DNA of 12,504 bases from Mxb001 sp044360385 (GCA_044360385.1 JBIKKK010000047.1:1-12504), one strand, 5' to 3'. Shown: positions 1-7,176, numbered from the stretch's first letter. Translations and numbers: made by a program. Notes: generated from the letters alone by a model not told the origin.

Positions 1-440
1 ATGGCGACGGCGAGGAGCACGCCAACGAGGCGGCGCCGAGCCGCATGATCGCGCATGGACGTGAGGCCACCCGCGGTAGTCGTCACGATCAGCGCCGTGA
101 CGTAGAGAGCGATCGCGCCGAGGGTGACGACCCCCAACTGGACCGGCTTTGGCCACAACGCCCAGGTCTGGCTAGCCAAGGTCAAGCCTGCGCCGACGAT
201 GAATGCAGCACCGATGTACCCGATGATCTCCGGGAGGACTCCGCGGCGCTTCGTGTCCTGAGCCGCGACCACCTGCCCCGCGGGCAGGGGTGCCGTCAAT
301 GCTGCGACCTGGGCGCGGAGTCGAGCGGCCTCAGCCCTGAGCTCCTCCACCTCTGCCTGGAGGCGGGCCACGTCCGGCGCAGCGGAGCCGTCGGGGGTCG
401 GGGGCGTCGGATTCCGGGCACTGGAGGTGTCGTCGGACAT
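1..440 (-). CDS. Uncharacterised membrane protein with N-terminal coiled coil (partial, 3' end beyond left edge)
   Basis: Reading the minus strand from the ATG at 440 gives 146 codons with no stop before the window edge, so only the N-terminal part is present. Residues 1-22 are a Ser/Pro/Thr-rich disordered tail. Residues about 23-50 form a Leu/Ala/Glu/Arg heptad-like coiled coil (VARLQAEVEELRAEAARLRA). A basic turn (KRR, 64-66) precedes probable membrane helices at about 70-92 and 100-123, and a third begins near 138. The motif EIIGYIGAAFIVGAGLTLASQ followed by W..W resembles the start of actinobacterial DUF2157-like multi-pass proteins; that link is from memory and tentative. A GGAGGA sequence lies about 13 nt upstream of the ATG. 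In-frame GTG codons at 461 and 479 are alternative starts, and an in-frame TGA lies just above them. The gene diverges from lysA, in the place where argS is common in relatives. Function unknown. Confidence 0.72.
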   Translation of the reverse strand, partial: MSDDTSSARNPTPPTPDGSAAPDVARLQAEVEELRAEAARLRAQVAALTAPLPAGQVVAAQDTKRRGVLPEIIGYIGAAFIVGAGLTLASQTWALWPKPVQLGVVTLGAIALYVTALIVTTTAGGLTSMRDHAARRRLVGVLLAVA

Positions 441-527
441 GGAAACAGTGTGGTCCTCCACCCCTGCCCGTGCCGGCACATTGTCGAAGTGCAGCGCGGC
501 TCAAAGAGGCCGGATTAGTCCGCCGAC

Positions 528-533
528 TACCCT
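528..533 (+). promoter_or_regulatory. -10 box of a leaderless lysA promoter
   Basis: TACCCT fits the actinobacterial SigA -10 consensus TANNNT and ends exactly 6 nt before the A of the lysA ATG, so transcription would begin at or very near the start codon. The 20 nt before the ATG contain no purine-rich Shine-Dalgarno sequence. No convincing -35 hexamer is visible. Leaderless mRNAs are common in actinobacteria; that lysA is one here is inference. Confidence 0.55.
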
Positions 534-539
534 TGCGCC

Positions 540-1949
540 ATGCGCGCGCATCCCGCCGGCCCGCGGCACGGGGAGGTCTTCGCCCCTTCCTCCGCACCTG
601 CCGCACCGTCCGGTGATCCCGGTGCGCTCGATGCGCTCGTCTGGCCCCAGGGCGCTCATCGCAACGCTGACGGCGCGCTGGTGATCGGCGGCGTGGACGT
701 GCGCGACGCCGCCCGCGACTTCTCCACTCCCGTCTTCCTCCTCGATGAGGAGGACTTTCGCGGCCGCGCCGCGGCCTTCCGCTCGGCGTATGACGCTGGT
801 CGAACCGACGTCTACTACGCCGCAAAGGCTTTCCTGTCCACAGCGGTCGCGCGCTGGGCCGTGGAGGAGGGGCTGGGCATCGACGTCGCGACCGGAGGCG
901 AGCTCGCCGTCGCTCTGGCGGCGGGGGTGCCCGGTGATCGCCTGCTCCTGCACGGCAACAACAAGTCGCGCGAGGAGATCCGGCGTGCACTCGGGGCGGG
1001 TGTCGCCCGCATCGTGGTGGACTCCCTGTCGGAGGTCGATCGTGTGGCGGGGGTGGCGCGCGACCTCGGCGTGCGCCCCAGCGTGCTCGTCCGCGTGACC
1101 GTGGGTGTGGAGGCGCACACTCATGAGTTCATCGCCACCGCCCATGAGGATCAGAAGTTCGGCCTGTCCCTCGCGTCCGGTGCAGCCCTCGAGGCGATCC
1201 GCCGCATCGTCGAGATCCCCGACCTGGACTTCCGTGGCCTTCACTCGCACATCGGCTCTCAGATTTTCGACGCCGCGGGCTTCGAAGTGGCGGCATCTCG
1301 ACTGGTCGGCCTGATGGGTGAGTTGCACGCCGAGGGCATCGAGGTCGCCGAACTCAACCTCGGTGGTGGCATGGGGATCGCCTACGTGAGCGATGACGAC
1401 CCGCTCGAGGTGGGAGCCATGGCCAAGGCGATCGAGGCCATCGTCGACGGGGCGTGCGTGCGCGCGGGACTTCACGTGCCTCGGCTTGCCTTCGAACCGG
1501 GTCGCGCCATCGTCGGGCCTGCTGGCGTGACGATCTACGAGGTGGGAACCGTGAAGCCCGTCGTACTCGACCATGGGCATGAGCGCGTCTACGTCTCAGT
1601 GGATGGCGGGATGAGCGACAACATCCGGACCGCGCTCTACGACGCGGACTACACCGTGGTCCTCGCCTCCCGCGTGTCTTCTGTGGATCCGGTGCTGTGT
1701 CGGGTCGTGGGCAAGCACTGCGAAAGCGGCGATGTCATCGTGCGCGATGCGTGGCTGCCCGGCGATGTGCGCGAAGGTGACCTGCTCGCCGTGGCCGCGA
1801 CCGGTGCCTACTGCCGCTCGATGTCCTCCCAGTACAACTACCTCCCGCGCCCCGCTGTCGTCGGGGTCCGCCAGGGTGCCTGCAGTGTCGTGCTGCGTCG
1901 GGAGACGGAGCAGGACCTCCTCGCCCTCGATCCGGGCGCCACGGTCTGA
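540..1949 (+). CDS. lysA: Diaminopimelate decarboxylase
   Basis: Pyridoxal-phosphate enzyme of fold type III that decarboxylates meso-diaminopimelate to L-lysine in the cytoplasm, the last step of lysine synthesis. The 469 residues match the family length in actinobacteria. The N-terminus MRAHPAGPRHGE resembles mycobacterial LysA. Visible motifs are the PLP lysine in YYAAKAF (K96), HSHIGSQ (235-241), the glycine loop LNLGGGMGI (273-281) that binds PLP phosphate, EPGR (319-322), the active-site CESGD (394-398) from the partner subunit, and GAYCRSMSSQYN (422-433). ATG 540 is the only possible start: an in-frame TAG lies at 516-518 with no start codon between. No ribosome-binding site is visible and a -10 box sits 6 nt upstream, suggesting a leaderless transcript. 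hom follows after 36 bp. Confidence 0.97.
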   Translation: MRAHPAGPRHGEVFAPSSAPAAPSGDPGALDALVWPQGAHRNADGALVIGGVDVRDAARDFSTPVFLLDEEDFRGRAAAFRSAYDAGRTDVYYAAKAFLSTAVARWAVEEGLGIDVATGGELAVALAAGVPGDRLLLHGNNKSREEIRRALGAGVARIVVDSLSEVDRVAGVARDLGVRPSVLVRVTVGVEAHTHEFIATAHEDQKFGLSLASGAALEAIRRIVEIPDLDFRGLHSHIGSQIFDAAGFEVAASRLVGLMGELHAEGIEVAELNLGGGMGIAYVSDDDPLEVGAMAKAIEAIVDGACVRAGLHVPRLAFEPGRAIVGPAGVTIYEVGTVKPVVLDHGHERVYVSVDGGMSDNIRTALYDADYTVVLASRVSSVDPVLCRVVGKHCESGDVIVRDAWLPGDVREGDLLAVAATGAYCRSMSSQYNYLPRPAVVGVRQGACSVVLRRETEQDLLALDPGATV

Positions 1950-1950
1950 G

Positions 1951-1974
1951 AGGCTAGGCCCCCTAGTCGAGCCT
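1951..1974 (+). promoter_or_regulatory. Inverted repeat and possible -10 box between lysA and hom
   Basis: AGGCT (1951-1955) and AGCCT (1970-1974) are complementary, and the CTAG words at 1954-1957 and 1963-1966 are an alternative inner pairing. The overlapping TAGGCC (1955-1960) resembles a weak -10 box. The short region could be a promoter or small hairpin ahead of hom, or simply a spacer; sequence alone does not decide. Confidence 0.25.
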
Positions 1975-1985
1975 GAGGAGTCCCG

Positions 1986-3278
1986 ATGTCCGCGCCGATC
2001 ACCGTCGCCCTGCTGGGCGGAGGCACCGTCGGAACCCAGGTCGCCCGGCTCATCCTCGAGCACTCCGAGGATCTTGCCGCGCGCATCGGTGCGCCCCTCG
2101 AACTCGTGGGCGTGGCCGTGCGCGACGCGTCGAAGCCGCGCGACGGCATCCCCGCCGCTCTCGTCACCGACGATGCTGCCGCCCTTGCCGCGAGGGGCAG
2201 CGACATCGTCGTCGAGGTCATGGGCGGCATCGAGCCGGCACGCACCCTCATCCTTCAGGCCATGGCGGCCGGCTCCTCTGTGGTGACGGCCAACAAGGCC
2301 CTGCTCGCCGCCGACGGCGCCACGCTCTACGCCGCCGCCGCAGACAACGGCGTCGATCTCTACTTCGAGGCGTCGGTCGCCGGTGCGATCCCGCTCCTGC
2401 GGCCGCTGCGCGAGTCACTCGCCGGCGATCGCGTGGTGAAGGTCCTCGGCATCGTCAACGGCACGACCAACTTCATCCTCAGCAAGATGGACGAGGAGGG
2501 CGCCGACTATTCCGACGTGCTGGCAGAGGCACAGCGTCTCGGATACGCCGAGGCCGACCCCACGGCCGATGTGGGCGGTCTCGACGCCGCAGCCAAGGCG
2601 GCAATCCTCGCGGAGCTCGCGTTTCACACCCGTGTCACCTTCGACGACGTCTCATGCGAGGGCATCACCGGCGTCACGGCCGCTGATGTCGCCGCGGCCC
2701 GTGACATGGGGTTCGTCATCAAGCTGCTCGCCGTTGCGGAGCGCACGGACGACGGGCGTGGCGTGATCGTCCGGGTGCACCCCACGATGGTGCCGCGCAG
2801 TCACCCCCTGGCGAGCGTCCGCGATGCCTTCAACGCTGTCTTCATCGAGGCGGAGAGCGCCGGCGAGATGATGTTCTACGGTCGCGGTGCGGGTGGCGCT
2901 CCGACCGCGAGCGCTGTCCTGGGTGACGTCGTGGCGGTGGCACGCAATCTCCGCTCGGGTGGGCACGGTCCCCGCGAGTCGACGTACGCAGCCCTGGAGA
3001 TCCGCGGCATCGATCAGGCGCGCACGCGCTACTACGTCAATCTCGACGTCGCTGACCGTCCGGGTGTGCTCGCCACCATCGCGCGCGCCTTCTCGGACAA
3101 CGGTGTGAGCATTCAGGTGGTCCGCCAGGACGGTCACGGGGACGACGCCGGCCTCATTGTGCGCACGCACCTTGCAAAGGACGGCGACCTGAGTCGCACG
3201 ATCGAGGCGCTGCGCGGGCTCGATGTGGTCAAGCAGGTCGTGGGCGTTATGCGCGTCGAGGGGGAGGCGGGCTCATGA
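1986..3278 (+). CDS. hom: Homoserine dehydrogenase
   Basis: Reduces aspartate 4-semialdehyde to homoserine with NAD(P)H, the branch point leading to threonine, methionine and isoleucine. The 430 residues show an N-terminal Rossmann domain with GGGTVG (11-16), the loop TANKALLA (101-108, K104), the catalytic domain with GIVNGTTNFIL (155-165) and EADPTADVGGLDAAAK (189-204, containing the conserved Asp and Lys of the active site). A C-terminal ACT domain (about 349-424, starting YYVNLDVADRPGVLA) is the usual site of threonine feedback inhibition in this form of the enzyme. ATG 1986 is supported by GAGGAG five bases upstream. The stop overlaps the thrC start by 4 bp (ATGA), so hom and thrC are co-translated. 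The gene is monofunctional; no aspartokinase domain is fused. Confidence 0.97.
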   Translation: MSAPITVALLGGGTVGTQVARLILEHSEDLAARIGAPLELVGVAVRDASKPRDGIPAALVTDDAAALAARGSDIVVEVMGGIEPARTLILQAMAAGSSVVTANKALLAADGATLYAAAADNGVDLYFEASVAGAIPLLRPLRESLAGDRVVKVLGIVNGTTNFILSKMDEEGADYSDVLAEAQRLGYAEADPTADVGGLDAAAKAAILAELAFHTRVTFDDVSCEGITGVTAADVAAARDMGFVIKLLAVAERTDDGRGVIVRVHPTMVPRSHPLASVRDAFNAVFIEAESAGEMMFYGRGAGGAPTASAVLGDVVAVARNLRSGGHGPRESTYAALEIRGIDQARTRYYVNLDVADRPGVLATIARAFSDNGVSIQVVRQDGHGDDAGLIVRTHLAKDGDLSRTIEALRGLDVVKQVVGVMRVEGEAGS

Positions 3279-4345
3279 CCGCTGGCGCTCCCCAGTGGCG
3301 CGGGCTCATCGAGGAGTACCGCCAGTGGCTTCCGGTGGACGACGCGACACCTGTCGTCACCCTGCGCGAGGGCGGCACACCGCTCGTCTACGCATGCACC
3401 ATCAGCGAGATGACCGGCTGCCAGGTGTGGTTGAAGTACGACGGCGCGAATCCCACGGGCTCCTTCAAGGACCGCGGGATGACGATGGCGATCAGCAAGG
3501 CCGCTCAGGAGGGTGCTCGCGCGGTCATCTGCGCCTCCACCGGCAACACCTCCGCGAGCGCCGCGGCCTATGCGGTCAAGGCAGGCATGGTCTGCGCCGT
3601 TCTGGTGCCCGAGGGCAAGATCGCCATGGGCAAGCTCGCCCAGGCGATCATCCATGGCGCGAGCCTGCTGCAGGTCGAGGGCAACTTCGACGACTGCCTC
3701 ACCCTCGCGCGCGGCCTCGCTGACGACTACCCGGTCTCACTCGTCAATAGCGTGAATCCCGACCGCATCGAGGGTCAGAAGACCGCCAGCTTCGAGGTGG
3801 TCGATCTCCTCGGCAATGCCCCGGACATCCACTGCCTGCCGGTCGGCAACGCGGGCAACATCACGGCGTACTGGAAGGGCTACCAGGAGTACGCCGATGC
3901 AGGGCATGCCACCCGCCTTCCTCGCATGTGGGGCTTCCAGGCGGCGGGGGCGGCACCCCTGGTCACGGGTGCTCCCGTGCTCAAGCCCGAGACCATCGCC
4001 ACTGCGATCCGCATCGGCAATCCGGCGTCCTGGGAGCAGGCCGAGGCAGCGCGAGATGAGTCCGGTGGTCTCATCGACTCGGTCACCGACGAGCAGATCC
4101 TCGCGGCGTACCGCCTCCTCGCGGCCAAGGAAGGTCTCTTCTGCGAGCCCGCTAGTGCAGCGAGCGTCGCCGGTCTCCTCCAGGCGCACGAGCGCGGACA
4201 ACTCGATCCGGGCCAGACCGTGGTGTGCACCCTCACGGGAAATGGGCTGAAGGATCCGCAGTGGGCGCTCGAGGCAGCGCCGGATCCGATCGTCGTGCCG
4301 GTCGATGCCGCGGTCGCGGCGGTCACCCTGGGCCTGCGGGGCTAG
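3275..4345 (+). CDS. thrC: Threonine synthase
   Basis: PLP-dependent enzyme of fold type II that converts O-phospho-L-homoserine to L-threonine. The 356 residues match the short class typical of actinobacteria rather than the longer E. coli type. The PLP lysine is K65 in NPTGSFKDRGM, followed by the substrate-binding ASTGNTSASAAAYA segment and the phosphate-binding loop LPVGNAGNITAYW. CTLTGNGLKDP near the C-terminus is another family hallmark. The ATG overlaps the hom stop by 4 bp, and thrB begins 3 bp after the stop, so the three genes form one operon. The order hom-thrC-thrB puts the enzyme for the last step ahead of the kinase, as is usual in actinobacteria. Confidence 0.97.
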   Translation: MTAGAPQWRGLIEEYRQWLPVDDATPVVTLREGGTPLVYACTISEMTGCQVWLKYDGANPTGSFKDRGMTMAISKAAQEGARAVICASTGNTSASAAAYAVKAGMVCAVLVPEGKIAMGKLAQAIIHGASLLQVEGNFDDCLTLARGLADDYPVSLVNSVNPDRIEGQKTASFEVVDLLGNAPDIHCLPVGNAGNITAYWKGYQEYADAGHATRLPRMWGFQAAGAAPLVTGAPVLKPETIATAIRIGNPASWEQAEAARDESGGLIDSVTDEQILAAYRLLAAKEGLFCEPASAASVAGLLQAHERGQLDPGQTVVCTLTGNGLKDPQWALEAAPDPIVVPVDAAVAAVTLGLRG

Positions 4346-4348
4346 CGC

Positions 4349-5272
4349 ATGGGCTTCCGTTCCGTCGGCGTCGAGGTCGTCGTGCCCGCGACGAGCGCCA
4401 ATCTCGGGCCGGGGTTCGATTCTCTCGGCCTCGCACTCTCCCTTCATGACCACCTGGTCGCCATGGTCACGGAAGACCCCGGCGTCTCCGTGATCGTGGA
4501 GGGTGAGGGCGCCGGCGCCCTTCCCAGCGACGAGCGCCACCTCGTGGCCCGCGCCATGCAGGCGGCCTGGGAGGAGATGGGCGTGAGTGCGCCTGGTGTC
4601 CTTCTCCGCTGCCGCAATGCCATCCCGCAGGGTCGGGGTCTGGGATCTTCGGCCGCGGCGATCGTCGCAGGAATTCTCCTGGCCCGCGGGCTCGTCGAGG
4701 AGGGCGAGGGGCTGCTCCCCGACGACGAAGTCCTCGGCCTCGCCACCCGCATGGAGGGACATCCGGACAACGTCGCTGCTGCACTCCTCGGCGGCTTCAC
4801 CACCGCATGGGTTGATTCTGTCGACGACTCGCACGCCAGTGCTGTGACGCGCGCGACTCACACCTCCGTGGTCCCGGTCATCCTCATCCCGCAGCAGTCG
4901 ATGCCGACCGCCGAAGCGCGTAACCTCCTCGGCGACACAGTCGCACGCTCGGACGCGGTCTTCAATCTCGGCCGCACCGCGCTTCTCACGCACGCGCTGG
5001 TCTCCGACCCCGCGCTCCTCTTCCCCGCCACCGAAGATCGTCTTCACCAGGAAGCCCGCGCCCACGCCTACCCGCAGTCGCACGCGCTTGTGATGTCACT
5101 GCGCGAAGGAGGAATCCCCGCGGTGGTCTCGGGTGCGGGTCCGACGGTACTGGCCTTCACCGTCGACGATCGAGAGCGCGCAGCGGCGACCGCGGCAGTG
5201 CCCGAGGGGTGGCGTCTGATCACCGTGCCGGTGGACGCCAATGGAGCCCGGGTCCACATCCGGGGGTCATGA
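4349..5272 (+). CDS. thrB: Homoserine kinase
   Basis: GHMP-family kinase that phosphorylates homoserine with ATP, making the substrate of ThrC. All three family motifs are visible in the 307 residues: motif 1 VPATSANLGPGFDSLG (12-27), the ATP-binding motif 2 IPQGRGLGSSAAA (92-104), and the C-terminal motif 3 SGAGPTVLAF (261-270). EGHPDN (136-141) is the further conserved segment near the active site. The start at ATG 4349, three bases after the thrC stop, places motif 1 at the usual distance from the N-terminus. There is no separate ribosome-binding site, consistent with translational coupling to thrC. The stop at 5270-5272 ends the threonine operon; the next gene has its own promoter-like box. 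Confidence 0.97.
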   Translation: MGFRSVGVEVVVPATSANLGPGFDSLGLALSLHDHLVAMVTEDPGVSVIVEGEGAGALPSDERHLVARAMQAAWEEMGVSAPGVLLRCRNAIPQGRGLGSSAAAIVAGILLARGLVEEGEGLLPDDEVLGLATRMEGHPDNVAAALLGGFTTAWVDSVDDSHASAVTRATHTSVVPVILIPQQSMPTAEARNLLGDTVARSDAVFNLGRTALLTHALVSDPALLFPATEDRLHQEARAHAYPQSHALVMSLREGGIPAVVSGAGPTVLAFTVDDRERAAATAAVPEGWRLITVPVDANGARVHIRGS

Positions 5273-5295
5273 GGCGACCCCACCGGGGCGGGTGC

Positions 5296-5301
5296 TAGCC
5301 T
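5296..5301 (+). promoter_or_regulatory. Candidate -10 box of the rho promoter
   Basis: TAGCCT matches TANNNT and lies 24 bp after the thrB stop. Transcription would start near 5308, giving a rho leader of about 140 nt. No clear -35 is visible. A weak C4/G4 inverted repeat (5278-5288) lies just upstream, without a T-tract. Confidence 0.45.
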
Positions 5302-5364
5302 GGCCAAGTCCGTCTAGGGACGTTGCCACCTCCCCCCGTTGATCTTGGGAATGCCTCGAACGGC

Positions 5365-5436
5365 ATGGCGGACATCGCGCAGCACGGTCTTCACCTGGCG
5401 CGCACCCTCCCGATTCCACCCTGGTGTCGGGCATGA
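5365..5436 (+). CDS. Possible 23-residue leader peptide in the rho leader
   Basis: Between the putative rho promoter and the rho start there is an ATG-initiated frame of 23 codons beginning MADIAQHG and ending LPIPPWCRA, then TGA at 5434-5436. The stop ends two bases before the AAAGGA ribosome-binding site of rho, so a ribosome finishing this peptide would cover it and could affect rho translation. The same frame is open upstream to a TTG at 5323. Its own ribosome-binding site is poor (GGGA about 14 nt upstream), and its ATG lies in the right arm of a small ATGCC/GGCAT hairpin (5351-5367). E. coli rho also has a leader peptide (rhoL) and is autogenously attenuated; any parallel here is inference. 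It may be chance. Confidence 0.25.
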   Translation: MADIAQHGLHLARTLPIPPWCRA

Positions 5437-5449
5437 CAAAGGAATTCAT

Positions 5450-7141
5450 GTGAGCGATACCGCCACTGCCCCTGCCGGCAAGTCAGCGTCGGGTCTTTCC
5501 GGCATGCTGCTGCCCGAGCTCAAGCAACTTGCCCAGTCCCTGGGCATCACCGGGGCGAGCACCATGCGCAAGGGCGCACTCATCGAGGCGATCAGCGCCA
5601 AGCAGTCCGGAAGCCGCTCAAGCGGCAACGGTCGCGCGAACGACAAGGGTCGTTCCGCGGGCAACGATCGAGCGAATGGCAAGGACGCCCCCTCCGAGAA
5701 GAGCAGCGCCTCCGAGAAGGGCGAGCAGGGTGAGCGCGAGCGCGCTCCCCGCCAAGACAACCGCGGTGACAACCGCAGCGATAAGCGCAGCGACAATCGC
5801 AGTGAAAACCGCAGCGACAACCGCAGCGACAACCGCAATGACAACCGCAGCGACACACGCAATGACGCCTACGACGACGATGGGGATGGCTCGCGCCGCC
5901 GCCGCCGTCGCGGACGCGATCGATTCCGGGACCGCCGGGACCGTCGCCCTGGTGGCTTCCCGGAGCAGGACATCGAGGTCTCCGATGACGACGTGCTCGT
6001 GCCCGTCGCTGGCATCCTCGACGTGCTCGACAACTACGCCTTCGTGCGCACCGCGGGCTACCTCCCCAGCCCCAATGACGTGTACGTCTCGCTTTCCATG
6101 GTCAAGAGGCACGGCCTGCGCAAGGGAGACGCCGTTACCGGCGCCGTGAAGCAGCCTGGTGACGGGGAGCGCCGCGAGAAGTTCAACCCCCTGGTGCGCA
6201 TCGACACCATCAATGGCTCAGAGCCGGATCAGTCGAGGCAGCGACCCGAATTCTCCAAGCTCACACCGCTCTACCCCCAGGAGCGGCTGCGCCTCGAGAC
6301 GGAGCCGGGCAACCTCACCACCCGAGTCATCGATCTCGTGGCCCCGATCGGCAAGGGACAGCGCGGACTGATCGTGTCGCCGCCCAAGGCCGGCAAGACG
6401 ATGGTGCTGCAGTCCATCGCCAACGCCATCGTGACCAACAACCCCGAGTGCCACCTCATGGTCGTCCTCGTGGATGAGCGTCCCGAGGAAGTGACCGACA
6501 TGCAGCGCTCGGTGAAGGGCGAGGTCATCTCCTCGACCTTCGACCGCCCGGCAGAGGATCACACCATCGTCGCCGAACTGGCCATCGAGCGCGCGAAGCG
6601 TCTCGTCGAGCTCGGCCACGATGTCGTCGTCCTGCTCGACTCGATGACCCGACTCGGTCGCGCCTACAACCTCGCGGCGCCGGCTTCGGGCCGCATCCTG
6701 TCGGGTGGCGTGGACTCCACGGCGCTCTACCCCCCGAAGCGCTTCTTCGGTGCCGCCCGCAACATCGAGAACGGCGGATCCCTCACGATCCTGGCCACCG
6801 CGCTGGTCGAGACGGGCTCGCGCATGGACGAGGTGATCTTCGAGGAGTTCAAGGGCACCGGCAACATGGAACTCAAGCTCGATCGCAAGCTCGCTGACAA
6901 GCGCATCTTCCCGAGCGTCGACGTCGACGCCTCGGGCACGCGCAAGGAGGAGCTCCTCATGGCTCCCGACGAGCTCAAGATCGTCTGGAAGCTCCGTCGC
7001 GTTCTCCATGCCCTCGATCAGCAGCAGGCCATTGAGCTCCTGCTCACCAAGCTGCGCGAGACCAAGAGCAATCTGGAGTTCCTCCTGCAGATCCAGAAGA
7101 CGACGCCCTCGGTCACCGGGTCGGAGAGCGACGACTCCTAG
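5450..7141 (+). CDS. rho: Transcription termination factor Rho (with Arg/Asn/Asp-rich insertion)
   Basis: Hexameric RNA helicase/ATPase that ends transcription of untranslated RNA. The GTG at 5450 is chosen because AAAGGA lies about 6 nt upstream and the Rho_N domain follows at the usual distance; the frame is open upstream to a TTG at 5339 and an ATG at 5351, but that extension looks non-coding. The product has 563 residues: a helical Rho_N domain (about 18-52), a charged low-complexity insertion (about 53-170) with nine DNRS-like tetrapeptides (103-138) and a run of six Arg (149-154), a cold-shock-type RNA-binding domain (about 175-245), and the ATPase domain. The P-loop is SPPKAGKT (310-317, K316), Walker B is VVVLLDS (D397), and the secondary RNA-binding segment ETGSRMDEVIFEEFKGTGN is intact. 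Such insertions are typical of actinobacterial Rho and in the studied cases raise RNA affinity. Confidence 0.97.
   Translation: MSDTATAPAGKSASGLSGMLLPELKQLAQSLGITGASTMRKGALIEAISAKQSGSRSSGNGRANDKGRSAGNDRANGKDAPSEKSSASEKGEQGERERAPRQDNRGDNRSDKRSDNRSENRSDNRSDNRNDNRSDTRNDAYDDDGDGSRRRRRRGRDRFRDRRDRRPGGFPEQDIEVSDDDVLVPVAGILDVLDNYAFVRTAGYLPSPNDVYVSLSMVKRHGLRKGDAVTGAVKQPGDGERREKFNPLVRIDTINGSEPDQSRQRPEFSKLTPLYPQERLRLETEPGNLTTRVIDLVAPIGKGQRGLIVSPPKAGKTMVLQSIANAIVTNNPECHLMVVLVDERPEEVTDMQRSVKGEVISSTFDRPAEDHTIVAELAIERAKRLVELGHDVVVLLDSMTRLGRAYNLAAPASGRILSGGVDSTALYPPKRFFGAARNIENGGSLTILATALVETGSRMDEVIFEEFKGTGNMELKLDRKLADKRIFPSVDVDASGTRKEELLMAPDELKIVWKLRRVLHALDQQQAIELLLTKLRETKSNLEFLLQIQKTTPSVTGSESDDS
5756..5863 (+). 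repeat. Nine tandem 12-bp units within rho encoding Asp-Asn-Arg-Ser
   Basis: The unit is close to GACAACCGCAGC and is repeated in frame nine times with point changes, giving Rho residues 103-138 as DNRG, DNRS, DKRS, DNRS, ENRS, DNRS, DNRN, DNRS, DTRN. Units differ mostly at single bases, as expected of an array that grows and shrinks by slippage. It lies in the disordered insertion, where a change in copy number would keep the frame. Confidence 0.9.
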
Positions 7142-7170
7142 TCGATTCGGCCGTCGATGAGTCGATGGCG

Positions 7171-7176
7171 TACCCT
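7171..7176 (+). promoter_or_regulatory. Candidate -10 box of the rpmE promoter
   Basis: TACCCT is the same hexamer, with the same two following bases (TG), as the lysA box at 528-533. Transcription would start near 7182-7184, giving a leader of about 50 nt that opens directly into the hairpin at 7184-7210. No -35 is obvious. Confidence 0.5.

Noticed and set aside
45..518. Plus-strand frame of 157 codons at the left end
   Set aside because: It lies opposite the membrane-protein gene, whose minus-strand frame gives a coherent coiled coil and membrane helices; the plus-strand reading has no recognisable features.
501..1580. A 359-codon minus-strand frame opposite lysA
   Set aside because: Antisense to lysA, with composition typical of a shadow frame. 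A second one at 331-990 on the minus strand was rejected for the same reason.
3737..5083. A 448-codon minus-strand frame across thrC and thrB
   Set aside because: Shadow of two convincing genes, no domain-like content, no plausible start context.
5278..5288. CCCC-ACC-GGGG hairpin after thrB as a terminator
   Set aside because: Only four base pairs and no U-tract; likely chance in GC-rich DNA, though it does lie at the operon end.
5339..5449. An N-terminal extension of Rho from TTG 5339 or ATG 5351
   Set aside because: The extension has no similarity to Rho N-termini that I recognise, and the GTG at 5450 has a good ribosome-binding site and the expected distance to the Rho_N domain.
5448..5453. 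ATGTGA, an immediate start-stop overlapping the rho GTG start
   Set aside because: A common coincidence when GTG follows AT and the second codon begins with A; no evidence that it is used.
5618..6112. Minus-strand frame that looks like a hydrophobic Ala/Val membrane protein, and another with RLSL repeats (5446-5862)
   Set aside because: Both are other-frame readings of the 12-bp tandem repeat and Arg-rich region of rho; the periodicity comes from the repeat.
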